64,000 bases of DNA from Lactiplantibacillus pingfangensis. Its GTDB lineage: Bacteria > Bacillota > Bacilli > Lactobacillales > Lactobacillaceae. The stretch is taken from the NCBI RefSeq assembly GCF_005404945.1, contig NZ_BJDG01000012.1:30548-94547 (forward strand), written 5' to 3'. Position 1 is the stretch's first letter. The number at the start of each line of letters is the position of its first letter. Below the pieces are notes generated by a model. That model worked only from the letters and a program-made list of their open reading frames with translations. It ran no database searches and was not told the DNA's origin. Both the position numbers and the translations under genes were made by a program. Positions 1 through 9,244 of this stretch are shown here, piece after piece.

Positions 1-855
1 AACGCCAGCCACGCCCACGGCATCGGCACCTAGCATTAACGCCTTTAGCACGTCCAGTGGTTGCCGAATACCGCCAGCTGCAAAAATCGTCAGGTCCTTG
101 GGATGATCGTTTACGGCCAGCAAGGATTCAACCGTTGATAGGCCGAATGACCTTAAATAAGTCATTTCTTGTTGTGGTCGCCGCCGATTTTCAATTTCGG
201 CAAAGTCGGTCCCACCGCGACCACCAAGATCCAAATAACGAACACCGGCCGCATACAATTGTTGCATTGTCGGTCTGGAAATACCGAAGCCGACTTCTTT
301 AACGATTACCGGGCGATCCAAATGGGTGACTAGGTGGTTAATATTAGCTAACCAGTTGAAGTCACGCTCGCCTTCAGGCATGACAATTTCTTGAACGGCA
401 TTCAAATGTAGTTCCAAGGCATCCGCGTGTAACATTTTGATGGCGGTGTTGGCTGCGGCCAATGACTGTCCAGCACCCAAGTTGCCAAAGACCAGCCCGT
501 TCGGATTGTTTTCACGCAACACGGAAAACGTGGGGGCGAGGCTAGGATCCTTAATCGCGACACTTTGAGAACCAGTTGCAATAGGCAATTTGCATGCAGC
601 CGCGATTTTTCCGAGCCGGGCATTCAACTTGCCAGTCTGAATTGAACCGCCTGTCATGGCTTCAATGTATAAAGGCGATGACCAATGCCAAGGCCCAATC
701 GTAGTGTTCGTTGAAATTTCTGCGACGGTTGTTTCCGGTAACGCATCATGACGAATACGAACTTCATCGAAATCGTTGGGCTGATCGCCGTGAAAATAGT
801 GCTCTGCTAACGAGACATGCTCGTCCTTGCGGTGAGATTGTTTACTCTGTGGCAT
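1..855 (-). CDS. fni: Isopentenyl-diphosphate delta-isomerase, type II (partial)
   Basis: FMN/NADPH-dependent type II IPP isomerase, interconverting IPP and DMAPP in the cytoplasm at the end of the mevalonate route. The frame is open for 285 codons from an ATG at 855 and runs off the window, so the C-terminus is missing. It begins [20 protein letters not shown], and the segments [30 protein letters not shown] and [17 protein letters not shown] are typical of the family's FMN/substrate barrel. A GGAGGTGG ribosome site lies just before the ATG. It is downstream of mvaK2 on the same strand, separated by a hairpin, so it may be only partly cotranscribed. Identification is secure. Confidence 0.95.
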   Translation of the reverse strand, partial: MPQSKQSHRKDEHVSLAEHYFHGDQPNDFDEVRIRHDALPETTVAEISTNTTIGPWHWSSPLYIEAMTGGSIQTGKLNARLGKIAAACKLPIATGSQSVAIKDPSLAPTFSVLRENNPNGLVFGNLGAGQSLAAANTAIKMLHADALELHLNAVQEIVMPEGERDFNWLANINHLVTHLDRPVIVKEVGFGISRPTMQQLYAAGVRYLDLGGRGGTDFAEIENRRRPQQEMTYLRSFGLSTVESLLAVNDHPKDLTIFAAGGIRQPLDVLKALMLGADAVGVAGV

Positions 856-895
856 ACGGCCACCTCCAAAATTTTCAGAAATACTAACGAGAATG

Positions 896-945
896 GGACA
901 AAAGAACGAAACCCGAATGATTGAAAGTGCCAACCATTCGGGTTT
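896..945 (-). terminator. Hairpin terminator/attenuator between mvaK2 and fni
   Basis: An 11-bp stem (AAACCCGAATG with CATTCGGGTTT, 909-945) is followed on the minus strand by a T-rich run (TTTCGTTCTTTTG). It would end or reduce transcription leaving mvaK2 before fni. The stem resembles the hairpin after aspB (9172-9210). Confidence 0.6.
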
Positions 946-966
946 CTAGGCGATGCTTGGTTGTGT

Positions 967-2052
967 TTAAGCGACGGGGTTATCTGCAACGGTGTGCACA
1001 TTGAGATTTAGGCGCTCAATGCCTTCACTGGCCCAGTCTTTTAAGAGTTGTTGTGGATTGATGCTGCGGTCGATGAGCACAATCCCGCAATCACCACCAC
1101 CGGCACCAGAAGTTTTAGCTGCTGCCCCGGCGGCCTCAGCAATTGCAATCATTTTTTCCAAAATAGGCGTTTCAATGGTCACATGGCTGAATTCTCCGAG
1201 TGTCTGCAATAGGGCCCGATTTTGACGTAATTCGGTTTGAATCGTTGCCAAATCGCCAGCTTGAAACCCAGCAATCATGCGCTTTAAACAAGCTTTACTG
1301 TCTTGTAAGAAAGTTTGATATTCACCACGTTGTTTGGCCTTAACGAGCGCGACCTTATCAACCAAATGGGACGTTGACGCGGGTGAGCCGGTCCAACCAA
1401 TCATCAGGCGCAAGTCGCGTGGTGGGGTCAGTAGATCAATTTTTAAATCTGGCCAGTCCATGCCGAGTAATTCAGTTAAGGTTGATTTTTCACGCTGACG
1501 ATTGAGCCAGTCGCGATCAAAAGAGTGGTACGCGATCCAACCACCATAAACGCTGGCAGCGATATCACCGAGCGACCCGTTGCCCTGAACGGAAAGGTGC
1601 GCAATAGCTGCCAATTTGAATAATTTAGGCTTATCCATTGGTAACTCATAAAATTGGCAGAGGGCCTTAACAGTCGCAACTGTCACGGCGGCTGAAGAGC
1701 CGAGACCATACTTTTTACCGTCCGCACTGTCAAGATCACTATTGATGCCAAGGTGGTAGACGCCTAAGTTTCTGCCAGCCTCATGAGCATAATTTTCGGT
1801 CAAACTGATGGCGGCAAGGATGTAATGGAAGGGGTTATCCCGATTATCAAAAACCATCGCGTCTCCTTGTCGACGCCAGAAAATTGAGTTTTCTTGATAC
1901 TGTTCTGAAACGATACTCCCAAAAGTATCGCTTGGTGAAATTGTCGCTGTGACAAACTGATTCAATGCCACGATAATGGCTGGAAATCCGTGTTCAACTA
2001 CGGCATATTCTCCCGCAATGTAGAGTTTTCCAGGTGCTTTCACCGTAATCAT
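967..2052 (-). CDS. mvaK2: Phosphomevalonate kinase
   Basis: GHMP-family kinase that phosphorylates mevalonate-5-phosphate to the diphosphate. The start MITVKAPGKLYIAGEYAVVE is the usual N-terminus and has AAAGGA nine bases upstream. An ATG 18 bases further up would add six unlikely residues. The ATP-binding motif is GLGSSAAVTVATV near residue 115, and the C-terminal GHMP motif is TSGAGGGDCGIVL near residue 325. The length of 361 aa fits the family. It is third in the mvaK1-mvaD-mvaK2 operon, 63 bases after mvaD. Confidence 0.96.
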   Translation of the reverse strand: MITVKAPGKLYIAGEYAVVEHGFPAIIVALNQFVTATISPSDTFGSIVSEQYQENSIFWRRQGDAMVFDNRDNPFHYILAAISLTENYAHEAGRNLGVYHLGINSDLDSADGKKYGLGSSAAVTVATVKALCQFYELPMDKPKLFKLAAIAHLSVQGNGSLGDIAASVYGGWIAYHSFDRDWLNRQREKSTLTELLGMDWPDLKIDLLTPPRDLRLMIGWTGSPASTSHLVDKVALVKAKQRGEYQTFLQDSKACLKRMIAGFQAGDLATIQTELRQNRALLQTLGEFSHVTIETPILEKMIAIAEAAGAAAKTSGAGGGDCGIVLIDRSINPQQLLKDWASEGIERLNLNVHTVADNPVA

Positions 2053-2115
2053 GCCATCATGTCCTTTCATGGTTGCGGGGTGAACCGCTCACCAGTCAAT
2101 ATAATCTTTTTAAAG

Positions 2116-3096
2116 TTAAGCTTCGGTTATTGAGATCCCAGGTCCTGGTTTGGCAATAATCAATTGATCGGCAGCAAAATACTGCTGCAATGCTGTCGTA
2201 ATCACTGCCGTGTCAGTGCTGGCACAAATGATTTTCACGTTTGGCCCGGCATCCAAAGTATAATAACAGTTTATCCCATGGGCACGCAAGTTTTGAACGG
2301 CATTAATCGCCGTTAACGTGTCGGCGGTAAAGTAATTGAAGGCGGGCTTCGCGCTCAAATTGAGTGCATGCATCCGCATGGCGTTCGTTTCAGCTAAAGT
2401 GCCTACTTGCGTCAAGTCTTTATTGGCGATTGCTTGCCGCATTGCGCCCAAGTCTTGGTTGGCGGTGTCGACCCAGGCAGGGTAGTAAGGCGAGGTTTCG
2501 ACGACTCGTTGCATCCCAACTGTTGAGCTAACGGGTTTTTTGCTGGCCTGAAGCACGACGGCAATCATTTGGATATCCCAATCAACCGGATCTTGGAGTG
2601 GTTCGGCAAACGAACTGGCGTCATCGTGACCAGCATGCCACTCGACAAAACCACCAAAAATCGAACGCGTCGCTGATCCGGACCCACGGCGTGCGAGGCG
2701 ACTTAGCTCCGAGCGACTCAGTTCAAGGCCAGCTGCCCGACTCCCAGCCGCGGCGAGCGCGGCGAAACCAGAAGCTGACGACGCCAGGCCGGCCGAAGTT
2801 GGGACGTGGTTACGCGTTTCGACAATGGCGCGGTTGGTTTCACCGCTCTTTTGTCGAATCAAGTCTAAAAAGGTGATGATTCGTTGGGCCTTAGCTGCCG
2901 TTAAACGTTGACCATTAAAAGTGACTTGGTCATGTGTGAGAGTCGGCTCAAACTTGACGCTCGTTTCCGTGTAAAAATGGTCCAAGGTTAATGAGATGCT
3001 CCCATTTTGGGGCAGCATCAATTGGGGATCTTTTTTTCCCCAGTATTTAACGAGCGCAATATTCGTGTGCGCTTTAGCGATAATCGTTTTTGACAT
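2116..3096 (-). CDS. mvaD: Diphosphomevalonate decarboxylase
   Basis: GHMP-fold enzyme that converts mevalonate diphosphate to IPP with ATP hydrolysis and loss of CO2. The 326-aa protein starts MSKTIIAKAHTNIALVKYWG and carries LPQNGSISLTLD, the ATP loop GLASSASGFAALAAA near residue 105, and RRGSGSATRSIFGGFVEW, which are signature MVD segments. The ribosome site GGAGGA precedes the ATG at 3096. Only 12 bases separate it from the end of mvaK1, so the two are cotranscribed. Confidence 0.97.
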   Translation of the reverse strand: MSKTIIAKAHTNIALVKYWGKKDPQLMLPQNGSISLTLDHFYTETSVKFEPTLTHDQVTFNGQRLTAAKAQRIITFLDLIRQKSGETNRAIVETRNHVPTSAGLASSASGFAALAAAGSRAAGLELSRSELSRLARRGSGSATRSIFGGFVEWHAGHDDASSFAEPLQDPVDWDIQMIAVVLQASKKPVSSTVGMQRVVETSPYYPAWVDTANQDLGAMRQAIANKDLTQVGTLAETNAMRMHALNLSAKPAFNYFTADTLTAINAVQNLRAHGINCYYTLDAGPNVKIICASTDTAVITTALQQYFAADQLIIAKPGPGISITEA

Positions 3097-3108
3097 GGCT
3101 CCTCCAAG

Positions 3109-4050
3109 TTAGTCGGTTGGTAGTAGTGGTTCGACCCAGGTCGCAGTGGCTCCGGCGGCCGAAAGTTTTTGTGATAGCGTATTAGCGATGCTTTCCTCGG
3201 GAGCCACAGCAATCATGCAGCCACCTTGACCACTACCAGTCAGCTTCGCGGCAATTGCCCCATTTTGACGGGCAACCGCGAGTAATTGCTCCAAGGCGGG
3301 ATGACTCACACCCAGTGAACGTAAGTCATCTTGTGCCCCGTTTAAGGCAGTTGCTAGGCTGGTTAATTGGCCATCTGCTAAGGCTGTCCGTGTTTGTCGA
3401 GTTAAGCGTCCCAGATCATCAATGCGCGCCTGAATCGTTTCACCTTCAACCATCAGTAGGTTGCGAACCGTGGCGACGGCAATTTTGGTCTGGCTCTTAA
3501 TGCCAGTATCAGCGATAACGAGGTAGCCAGGTAATTTGACGGGAATCGTATAGTTCTCACGACCCTTAATAAACCAAACCGGCGACTTGGCGCTAGCGGT
3601 TGCGACATCCAGGCCACTTGGCTGACCATGCGTATAGCTTTCGGCAATATTAGCCGTTTTTAGCAAAATTTGATGGGTTAACGGTTGCTCAAAAAAGTCA
3701 TAAAAGGCACGCGTGACGGCCACAGCCGCTGCTGCAGAAGACCCCATCCCACGTTCAGAAGGAATATCACTCGTAATATGAATATCGAAGCCCTGATCTG
3801 GGGCGTCAAAGCGTGCGAGCAGCGTCTTGATTAACGCTTGAATCCCCCCTAAATTAGCGCTCATGGTGTTGAAATCACCATTAAAGTAACGACTTTTAAC
3901 GGTTTGTTCGCCATCAGTTTGGCGGTGAATCACTGCTTGCATCTGGATCGTTGAAATTGGGAGCGCAATTGCAGGTTGACCATAAACCACGCCATGCTCG
4001 CCAATTAGAATAATTTTGGCATGACTAGTGCCGGTAGCTAGATTTTTCAA
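3109..4050 (-). CDS. mvaK1: Mevalonate kinase (TTG start)
   Basis: First kinase of the lower mevalonate pathway, phosphorylating mevalonate. I chose the TTG at 4050. It gives a 313-aa protein starting (M)KNLATGTSHAKIILIGEHG, the normal N-terminus, with AAAGG ten bases upstream. A longer reading from 4119 would add a 23-residue tail overlapping the predicted promoter. GMGSSAAAAVAVTRAF (near residue 113) is the GHMP ATP loop, and LTGSGQGGCMIAV is the C-terminal motif. It is the first gene of the isoprenoid operon. Confidence 0.95.
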   Translation of the reverse strand: MKNLATGTSHAKIILIGEHGVVYGQPAIALPISTIQMQAVIHRQTDGEQTVKSRYFNGDFNTMSANLGGIQALIKTLLARFDAPDQGFDIHITSDIPSERGMGSSAAAAVAVTRAFYDFFEQPLTHQILLKTANIAESYTHGQPSGLDVATASAKSPVWFIKGRENYTIPVKLPGYLVIADTGIKSQTKIAVATVRNLLMVEGETIQARIDDLGRLTRQTRTALADGQLTSLATALNGAQDDLRSLGVSHPALEQLLAVARQNGAIAAKLTGSGQGGCMIAVAPEESIANTLSQKLSAAGATATWVEPLLPTD

Positions 4051-4089
4051 TCGTGTCGCTGCCTTTCTAAATAGATTAATAATAGGATA

Positions 4090-4118
4090 ATAATACCGTA
4101 TAATGACGGTTTTGACCA
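4090..4118 (-). promoter_or_regulatory. Promoter of the mevalonate operon
   Basis: On the minus strand, TGGTCA (4118-4113) and TATTAT (4095-4090) are spaced 17 bases apart. The predicted start near 4083 leaves a ~33-nt leader to the TTG of mvaK1, which also supports the short form of that gene. Confidence 0.6.
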
Positions 4119-4515
4119 TATTTCAACCGATAACTAGCCGGTTTTAAGCGACTTTATGTCAAATCGCTTGAATTTATCATTGATAACTGGGACCAAAAAC
4201 CTTGTCTTTTGAGTTAAACCAAGTAGGCAAGCGGGTCGCCCTGTGATAAAATTAGAAAATGATAAAAAGATAATGGGGTTTCTATTAAAAGACTGCGTGT
4301 GTGATCAGAATATTGAAAAAGTGAGTAGCAGTTCGACTAACAGGGCGAAGTTAATCAGACGGGCACGAGGTCACCATAGGCATTGCGGCCAATTGTCTCT
4401 GAGGCGTAATTATTGAGGCGGCTATGCTATAATTTAAGTCGAATCTAAAAAACGACGACGTTGTCCTTTGACGTCTGTCGCTTTAAATCTTAATCACTGA
4501 TTTGGGGCAATAACC
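4119..4515. other. Divergent intergenic region mvaK1/dinG with dinG promoter
   Basis: About 400 bases without a gene. The clearest signal is the extended -10 element TGCTATAAT at 4425-4433 (TATAAT 4428-4433), pointing at dinG with an ~75-nt leader. There is no good -35 in front of it. I see no convincing small ORF, hairpin or riboswitch in the rest. Confidence 0.5.
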
Positions 4516-7323
4516 ATGAAACCAAACACGACCTATGCCGTGGTAGATATTGAAACCACTGGTACTAGTGTTAAGGATGGCGATCGTATCATCCAGATTG
4601 GCTGTGCGTTCGTTAAAAATAATAAAATAATCAATACGTTTGCAGCGGATGTCAATCCGTTGACCACCGTGCCACCTGTGATTGAAAATTTGACAGGGAT
4701 TAGTAACGCGCGGGTACGCAAAGCGCCACCATTTGATGACTTAGCTGGGACGATTTACAGTCTGCTGCAAGGCACTGTTTTTGTGGCCCATAACGTTAAT
4801 TTTGACTTGCCATTTATCAATGCTGAACTGCAACGGGTCGGTTATCCAGAGTTACCAATTCAAGCAGTCGATACGGTATCGTTGAGTCAGATTTTACTCC
4901 CAACGGCGCCTAGTTTTCGGTTACGTGATTTGAGTCGTCTACTGAATATCGAACATGATCACCCGCACGCGGCAGATAGTGATGCGGTTGCGACCGCGCA
5001 TCTATTCATTTTCTTACAAAAACGATTGGCCCAGTTACCGTTGATCACGTTGCAACAGATGGTGCAATTGACTCCTGAATTGCCACGTGAAACGGCGGAA
5101 CTTTTTGCGTATGCCTTACAGCAAGGTAAAAAGCAGCCGGGACGGTTACCAAAAGAACTGGTCATTCGCAATGGGTTGGCGTTACGAAAAAAATCATTGC
5201 CACAACAAGCAGTCGGTCGAAAAAAGCAGCGTTATCCACTGACAAAAGCACAAAAGATGCAATTATTTGGCGAAGATTTGACTTATCGACCACAACAAGC
5301 GCGCATGATGAACCAAATTTATCGGCACTACACGCAATCAGAGACGGCAACCGTGCCGTTAATGATCGAAGCACCGACTGGCACGGGAAAAACGCTGGGA
5401 TATTTATTGCCACTGGCTTATTTAGCCCAAGGGGATCGGCAAGTTGTCGTTAGCACCGCGACAACGGTCTTACAGACACAATTGTTAGATCAAGGCGTCC
5501 AACTGTTAAATACGTTGTTACCGGTGCCGGTGACGGCCGTAGTAATCAAAGGTAATCAACATTACGTCGATTTGGATCGGTTTGCTAGAGGGCTCGCCTT
5601 GCATGAACATTCCAAGCAAACGCAGTTGTTAAAATTACGCGTGTTAGTCTGGTTGACCACAACGACGACTGGCGATTTGGACGAATTGCATCTGACGACT
5701 TATCAGGCGCCGTATTTTGCCGAAATTGCGCATCACGGGGTGGCTTCCTTAAAAGCAGATGATCCATTTTTTAAGGATGATTTTCTTCGTTTTCGTGATC
5801 AATTGACCGCGCAAGCTACTTTTATCATTACTAATCATGCTTATTTGATGCAGCATGTGGCCCAGTTAGGCAGTCGCCAACAACAACCATTGTTAGTGCT
5901 TGATGAAGCCCAACATTTGGCCGATGGCGTGTTACACGGCTCACGGCAACGGTTTGATTTCAATCATTACATGGCCGCTTGTCACAGCTTGACTAGCCGG
6001 ATTGATCAAGAGCACGGGTTAAATTTGCGAGCGTTGTTTGCGGAACAGCCGCAATCGGATTATCGGTTGAAATTATTAGATAATTCATTGAATGATACTG
6101 ATTTGCACTTTCAACAGTTGCAAGCGGCCTTGGCCAGAACTTTCGTGCCACATCAAAAGGGTGGCAGCCAGCCGGTTGAAATTGCGATTACCACCGAAGA
6201 AATTACGCGTTTCTTTGCAGAAAATAATGGCTTGGTTCGCCAATTGCAGACGGCCATTGAGAATTGTTTCTTACAATTCAAACAATTAAATGAACAGTAT
6301 CAGCACGATCAGGCAGAGGTGTTGCCACCGGAACAACACGTTTTGGACGATTTTTTCAATCGGATGCAACAATTACGACAAGCCTACGATTTGCTTCAAT
6401 CTTGGTTAATCCCAGCAACTCGAGACCAGCGTGTCTTCTGGCTGACCCTCAACCAATGGCATGACCGTGGCAGCTTGACCTTGTCTGGTAGCCTGATTGA
6501 AACGAAAGGTTATTTTGAGTCGCAATTGTATCCTTACTTTAGCGCACCACTATTTACGGGGGCGACCTTATTTGCCACTGGCAAGTCTCAATACGTTTAT
6601 AGTCAACTGGATTTGGATCCAAAGACGACGGTTTATCATCGTTTATCGACACCATTTGATCTGGCCAAACAGTCCAGATTGCTCATTGCCACGGATGCGA
6701 CTGCCGCTGAAGAACCAAGTGGTAAACAACGGGTCGCATACTTGACTCACGCGATTCACGAGATTGTAACGGCTGCGCCCAAACAGACGTTGATTTTATT
6801 CAATTCCTTAAATTTAATTGAAGCCGTTTTTTACAGTTTGCATCAGACCGGGCTCAGCGCGGATCGAGAATTGCTCGCGCAAGGTGTGAATGGCAGTCGT
6901 GAGAAGTTATTGCGTCGCTTTGTTCAAGGCGATAACGCCATTTTATTAGGGGCAGCTAGTTTTTGGGAAGGCATTGATTTGCCACAAGAACAGTTGGAAC
7001 TGTTGATTGTGACTCAGCTACCGTTTGACTCGCCTGATCAAACGGTGACTAAGGCCCGTTATCAACAATTACGGCAGGCCAAGCTCAACCCATTTTATAA
7101 TGAAGCCTTACCAAAAGCGGCCTTGAAATTATGGCAAGGATTGGGCCGTTTGATTCGAACGGACCAAGATACCGGGGCCGCAGTCATTTTAGATGACCGC
7201 CTCGTCACTAAACGATACGGACAGACCATCTTGACCGCCTTGCCAAAAGCGATGCCGCCAATCAATGGCTCGGTCACGGAGATTTCGGCGGAATTACAAA
7301 AGTTTTTCCAAAACTCTAATTGA
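4516..7323 (+). CDS. dinG: DinG-family helicase with N-terminal 3'-5' exonuclease domain
   Basis: The 935-aa protein combines a DnaQ-like DEDDh exonuclease (residues ~1-165; VVDIETTG near residue 9, HNVNFDLPF, HPHAADSDAVATAHLF) with an XPD/DinG superfamily 2 helicase core. The Walker A box is APTGTGKT near residue 285, the Walker B-type box is LVLDEAQH near 460, and the C-terminal motifs are ASFWEGIDLP and WQGLGRLIR. The exonuclease fusion is the usual Gram-positive form. I see no cluster of four cysteines, so the iron-sulfur domain of E. coli DinG appears absent, as in other Firmicute members. The ribosome site is weak (TTTGGGG). It heads the dinG-ypmB-aspB-dnaD block. Confidence 0.95.
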   Translation: MKPNTTYAVVDIETTGTSVKDGDRIIQIGCAFVKNNKIINTFAADVNPLTTVPPVIENLTGISNARVRKAPPFDDLAGTIYSLLQGTVFVAHNVNFDLPFINAELQRVGYPELPIQAVDTVSLSQILLPTAPSFRLRDLSRLLNIEHDHPHAADSDAVATAHLFIFLQKRLAQLPLITLQQMVQLTPELPRETAELFAYALQQGKKQPGRLPKELVIRNGLALRKKSLPQQAVGRKKQRYPLTKAQKMQLFGEDLTYRPQQARMMNQIYRHYTQSETATVPLMIEAPTGTGKTLGYLLPLAYLAQGDRQVVVSTATTVLQTQLLDQGVQLLNTLLPVPVTAVVIKGNQHYVDLDRFARGLALHEHSKQTQLLKLRVLVWLTTTTTGDLDELHLTTYQAPYFAEIAHHGVASLKADDPFFKDDFLRFRDQLTAQATFIITNHAYLMQHVAQLGSRQQQPLLVLDEAQHLADGVLHGSRQRFDFNHYMAACHSLTSRIDQEHGLNLRALFAEQPQSDYRLKLLDNSLNDTDLHFQQLQAALARTFVPHQKGGSQPVEIAITTEEITRFFAENNGLVRQLQTAIENCFLQFKQLNEQYQHDQAEVLPPEQHVLDDFFNRMQQLRQAYDLLQSWLIPATRDQRVFWLTLNQWHDRGSLTLSGSLIETKGYFESQLYPYFSAPLFTGATLFATGKSQYVYSQLDLDPKTTVYHRLSTPFDLAKQSRLLIATDATAAEEPSGKQRVAYLTHAIHEIVTAAPKQTLILFNSLNLIEAVFYSLHQTGLSADRELLAQGVNGSREKLLRRFVQGDNAILLGAASFWEGIDLPQEQLELLIVTQLPFDSPDQTVTKARYQQLRQAKLNPFYNEALPKAALKLWQGLGRLIRTDQDTGAAVILDDRLVTKRYGQTILTALPKAMPPINGSVTEISAELQKFFQNSN

Positions 7324-7347
7324 AAGCGTTCCGGACTGAATGGAATT

Positions 7348-7356
7348 TGCTATAAT
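7348..7356 (+). promoter_or_regulatory. Extended -10 promoter upstream of tseB/ypmB
   Basis: TGCTATAAT sits 25 bases after the dinG stop, with TATAAT at 7351-7356. The leader to the ATG at 7392 would be ~30 nt. No strong -35 is seen, which is common for TGn-type promoters. Confidence 0.55.
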
Positions 7357-7391
7357 GGGGCTATTGTTTTTTGAAAGGATCGGTAACTAAT

Positions 7392-7892
7392 ATGAGAGTG
7401 CAACGCAAACGGCGGCCAGAACGCTTGATTATGATTATTTTAATCGTTATTCTAGCGGTCATTGTTGCGGCCTATGGGACTTTGTGGATCGCGCAACGGC
7501 CAATGCATACGGCCCAAAAGAATGCCTATAGTTTAGCCACTAGTAAAGCCAAGTTAAAGACGACCACCGCTTTTTCCCAATATAACGGGACTGAAAGCTA
7601 CTATGTTGTGACGGGGACTTCCAGCAAAAATGTGCCAGTCTATGCTTTGATCAACACTAATAAGTCACATCAAACCACGGTCGTGAAGCAATCATCCGGG
7701 ATTACGCGGACGAAAGCTTTGAAAACGGTCTGGTCGAAACGCAATCCAAGCAAAGTCATCAAGGCAACATTGGGAAAATATGATGGTGAAGTTGTTTGGG
7801 AAATCACTTATTTAAATCAGAAAAAGGCCCTCTGTTATGAAGTCTTACAATATTCAAACGGCAGCCAATTAAAATCAATCATTAACATTTAA
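7392..7892 (+). CDS. tseB: TseB/YpmB-like membrane-anchored protein (DUF5590)
   Basis: A 166-aa protein with a basic N-terminus (MRVQRKRRPERL), one membrane segment (residues ~12-34, rich in I/L/V/A), then an extracytoplasmic region with two related cystatin-like segments (YNGTESYYVVTGTSS and GKYDGEVVWEITYLNQ). B. subtilis YpmB (TseB) has this architecture, lies beside aspB, and is linked to penicillin-binding protein function at the membrane. The ATG at 7392 is preferred over an in-frame TTG at 7371 that lies inside the AAAGGA region. Position and size support the call. Confidence 0.8.
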   Translation: MRVQRKRRPERLIMIILIVILAVIVAAYGTLWIAQRPMHTAQKNAYSLATSKAKLKTTTAFSQYNGTESYYVVTGTSSKNVPVYALINTNKSHQTTVVKQSSGITRTKALKTVWSKRNPSKVIKATLGKYDGEVVWEITYLNQKKALCYEVLQYSNGSQLKSIINI

Positions 7893-7915
7893 ACGAAAAA
7901 GGAGTTCGGTTGTTC

Positions 7916-9124
7916 ATGGAATTATCGCGTAAAGTTATGCAGATTCAGCCCTCTGCGACGTTAAAAATTAGTGCGCAGGCGAAACAAATGATTGCTGATG
8001 GCATTGATGTGATTAATTTAGGCATTGGTGAACCAGATTATCAAACACCTGACAATATCAAGCAAGCAGCGATTGCAAGTATTACTAACGGGCAAGCGAG
8101 TTTTTATACGCCAGCAACCGGCTTACCAGCTTTAAAAACGGCGATTAGTCGTCGGATTGAAGCCGATCACGGCTATCATTTTGACCCAAGTCAAATCGTG
8201 GTGACGGATGGGGCTAAAATGGCGCTCTTCACCTTATTTCAAGTTATCTTGAATCCGAAAGATGAAGTCTTGTTGCCGGTACCTTATTGGGTGAGTTACT
8301 CTGAACAAGTTAAGTTAGCCAGTGGCGTGCCCGTTGAAGTTGGCACCGACCGCCAGCTGCGGTTTACCATTGCAGATTTGGAAGCACAACGGACCTCGAA
8401 GACGAAGGCCTTAGTTTTGAATTCGCCACAAAATCCCTCTGGATTGGTTTTCAGTCGGGCCGAATTAACGGCAATTGTGAACTGGGCCGTCCAACACGAT
8501 ATTCTGATCGTGGCGGACGAAATTTATGAAAAGTTGCTGTACAATGGCAATCATTTCACCTCCGTTTTGGAACTTGGTGATGCCAATCTCGACCACGTGG
8601 TTTTAATTAATGGGGTCTCAAAAGCCTATTCGATGACTGGGTGGCGGATTGGTTATGCCGCCGGTCCGAAAGCTATTATGGCGAAGATGGGGATTGTGCT
8701 TGGTCACGCGGCCAGCAACCCAGCAGCGGTTTCGCAGTATGCCGCAATCGAGGCCTTTAGCGGCGATCAAAGTTCAGTTGAAACCATGCGTCAGGGATTC
8801 GAACAACGATTAAACGAATTGTATCCGTTGATTGCGGCGCTACCAGGGTTTAAACTACCTGGTGGTAAGCCGGCGGGCGCGTTTTATTTATTCCCAGATG
8901 TGACGGAAACGTTACGCTTAACTGGGTATGCGGACGCACCGGCCTTTGTGACGGCAGTCTTGAATGAAGCGCACGTTGGGCTGGTTCCCGGTGAAGCATT
9001 TGGGTTACCTGGGCACATTCGGATTAGTTATGCCACGGATATGGTTTCACTTCGTAAGGCCTACCAACGTCTGAAAACGTTCATTGAACACAAAATGGCC
9101 GAGCAACCGGCACCAAACTTATAA
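7916..9124 (+). CDS. aspB: Aspartate aminotransferase (class I PLP-dependent)
   Basis: Fold-type I transaminase of 402 aa, expected to interconvert aspartate/2-oxoglutarate and oxaloacetate/glutamate. The ATG at 7916 (MELSRKVMQIQPSATL) has AAAAAGGAG upstream. An in-frame TTG six bases earlier is less likely. The family signatures are GIGEPDYQTPDNI, NSPQNPSG, ADEIYE, and the PLP lysine in GVSKAYSMTGWRIGY near residue 237. It follows tseB by 23 bases. In Bacillus the next gene is asnS, which is not present here. Confidence 0.95.
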   Translation: MELSRKVMQIQPSATLKISAQAKQMIADGIDVINLGIGEPDYQTPDNIKQAAIASITNGQASFYTPATGLPALKTAISRRIEADHGYHFDPSQIVVTDGAKMALFTLFQVILNPKDEVLLPVPYWVSYSEQVKLASGVPVEVGTDRQLRFTIADLEAQRTSKTKALVLNSPQNPSGLVFSRAELTAIVNWAVQHDILIVADEIYEKLLYNGNHFTSVLELGDANLDHVVLINGVSKAYSMTGWRIGYAAGPKAIMAKMGIVLGHAASNPAAVSQYAAIEAFSGDQSSVETMRQGFEQRLNELYPLIAALPGFKLPGGKPAGAFYLFPDVTETLRLTGYADAPAFVTAVLNEAHVGLVPGEAFGLPGHIRISYATDMVSLRKAYQRLKTFIEHKMAEQPAPNL

Positions 9125-9171
9125 TTGAATGCGCTGATAACGTGAGGATGATTGTCATTGCGCTTAACATA

Positions 9172-9210
9172 GAACCCCGAATGATTGGGTCTTTCAATCG
9201 TTCGGGGTTC
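9172..9210 (+). terminator. Long hairpin after aspB
   Basis: A 16-bp stem (GAACCCCGAATGATTG with CAATCGTTCGGGGTTC, one G-T pair) and a 6-base loop. The T-run after it is poor (TTCTAAAC), so it may be a weak or factor-aided terminator or a leftover from a deleted asnS. It shares its sequence theme with the hairpin at 909-945. Confidence 0.5.
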
Positions 9211-9244
9211 TAAACGCAGTTGGTGGTTAATATTGGAGGAAAAA

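Noticed and set aside
4240..4290. Extra promoter (TGTGATAAAATT) in the mvaK1/dinG gap
   Set aside because: No -35 and no ORF or terminator downstream to support a transcript.
9172..9210. T-box or riboswitch before dnaD
   Set aside because: Only one hairpin is present; no specifier loop or T-box sequence is visible in 9125-9244.
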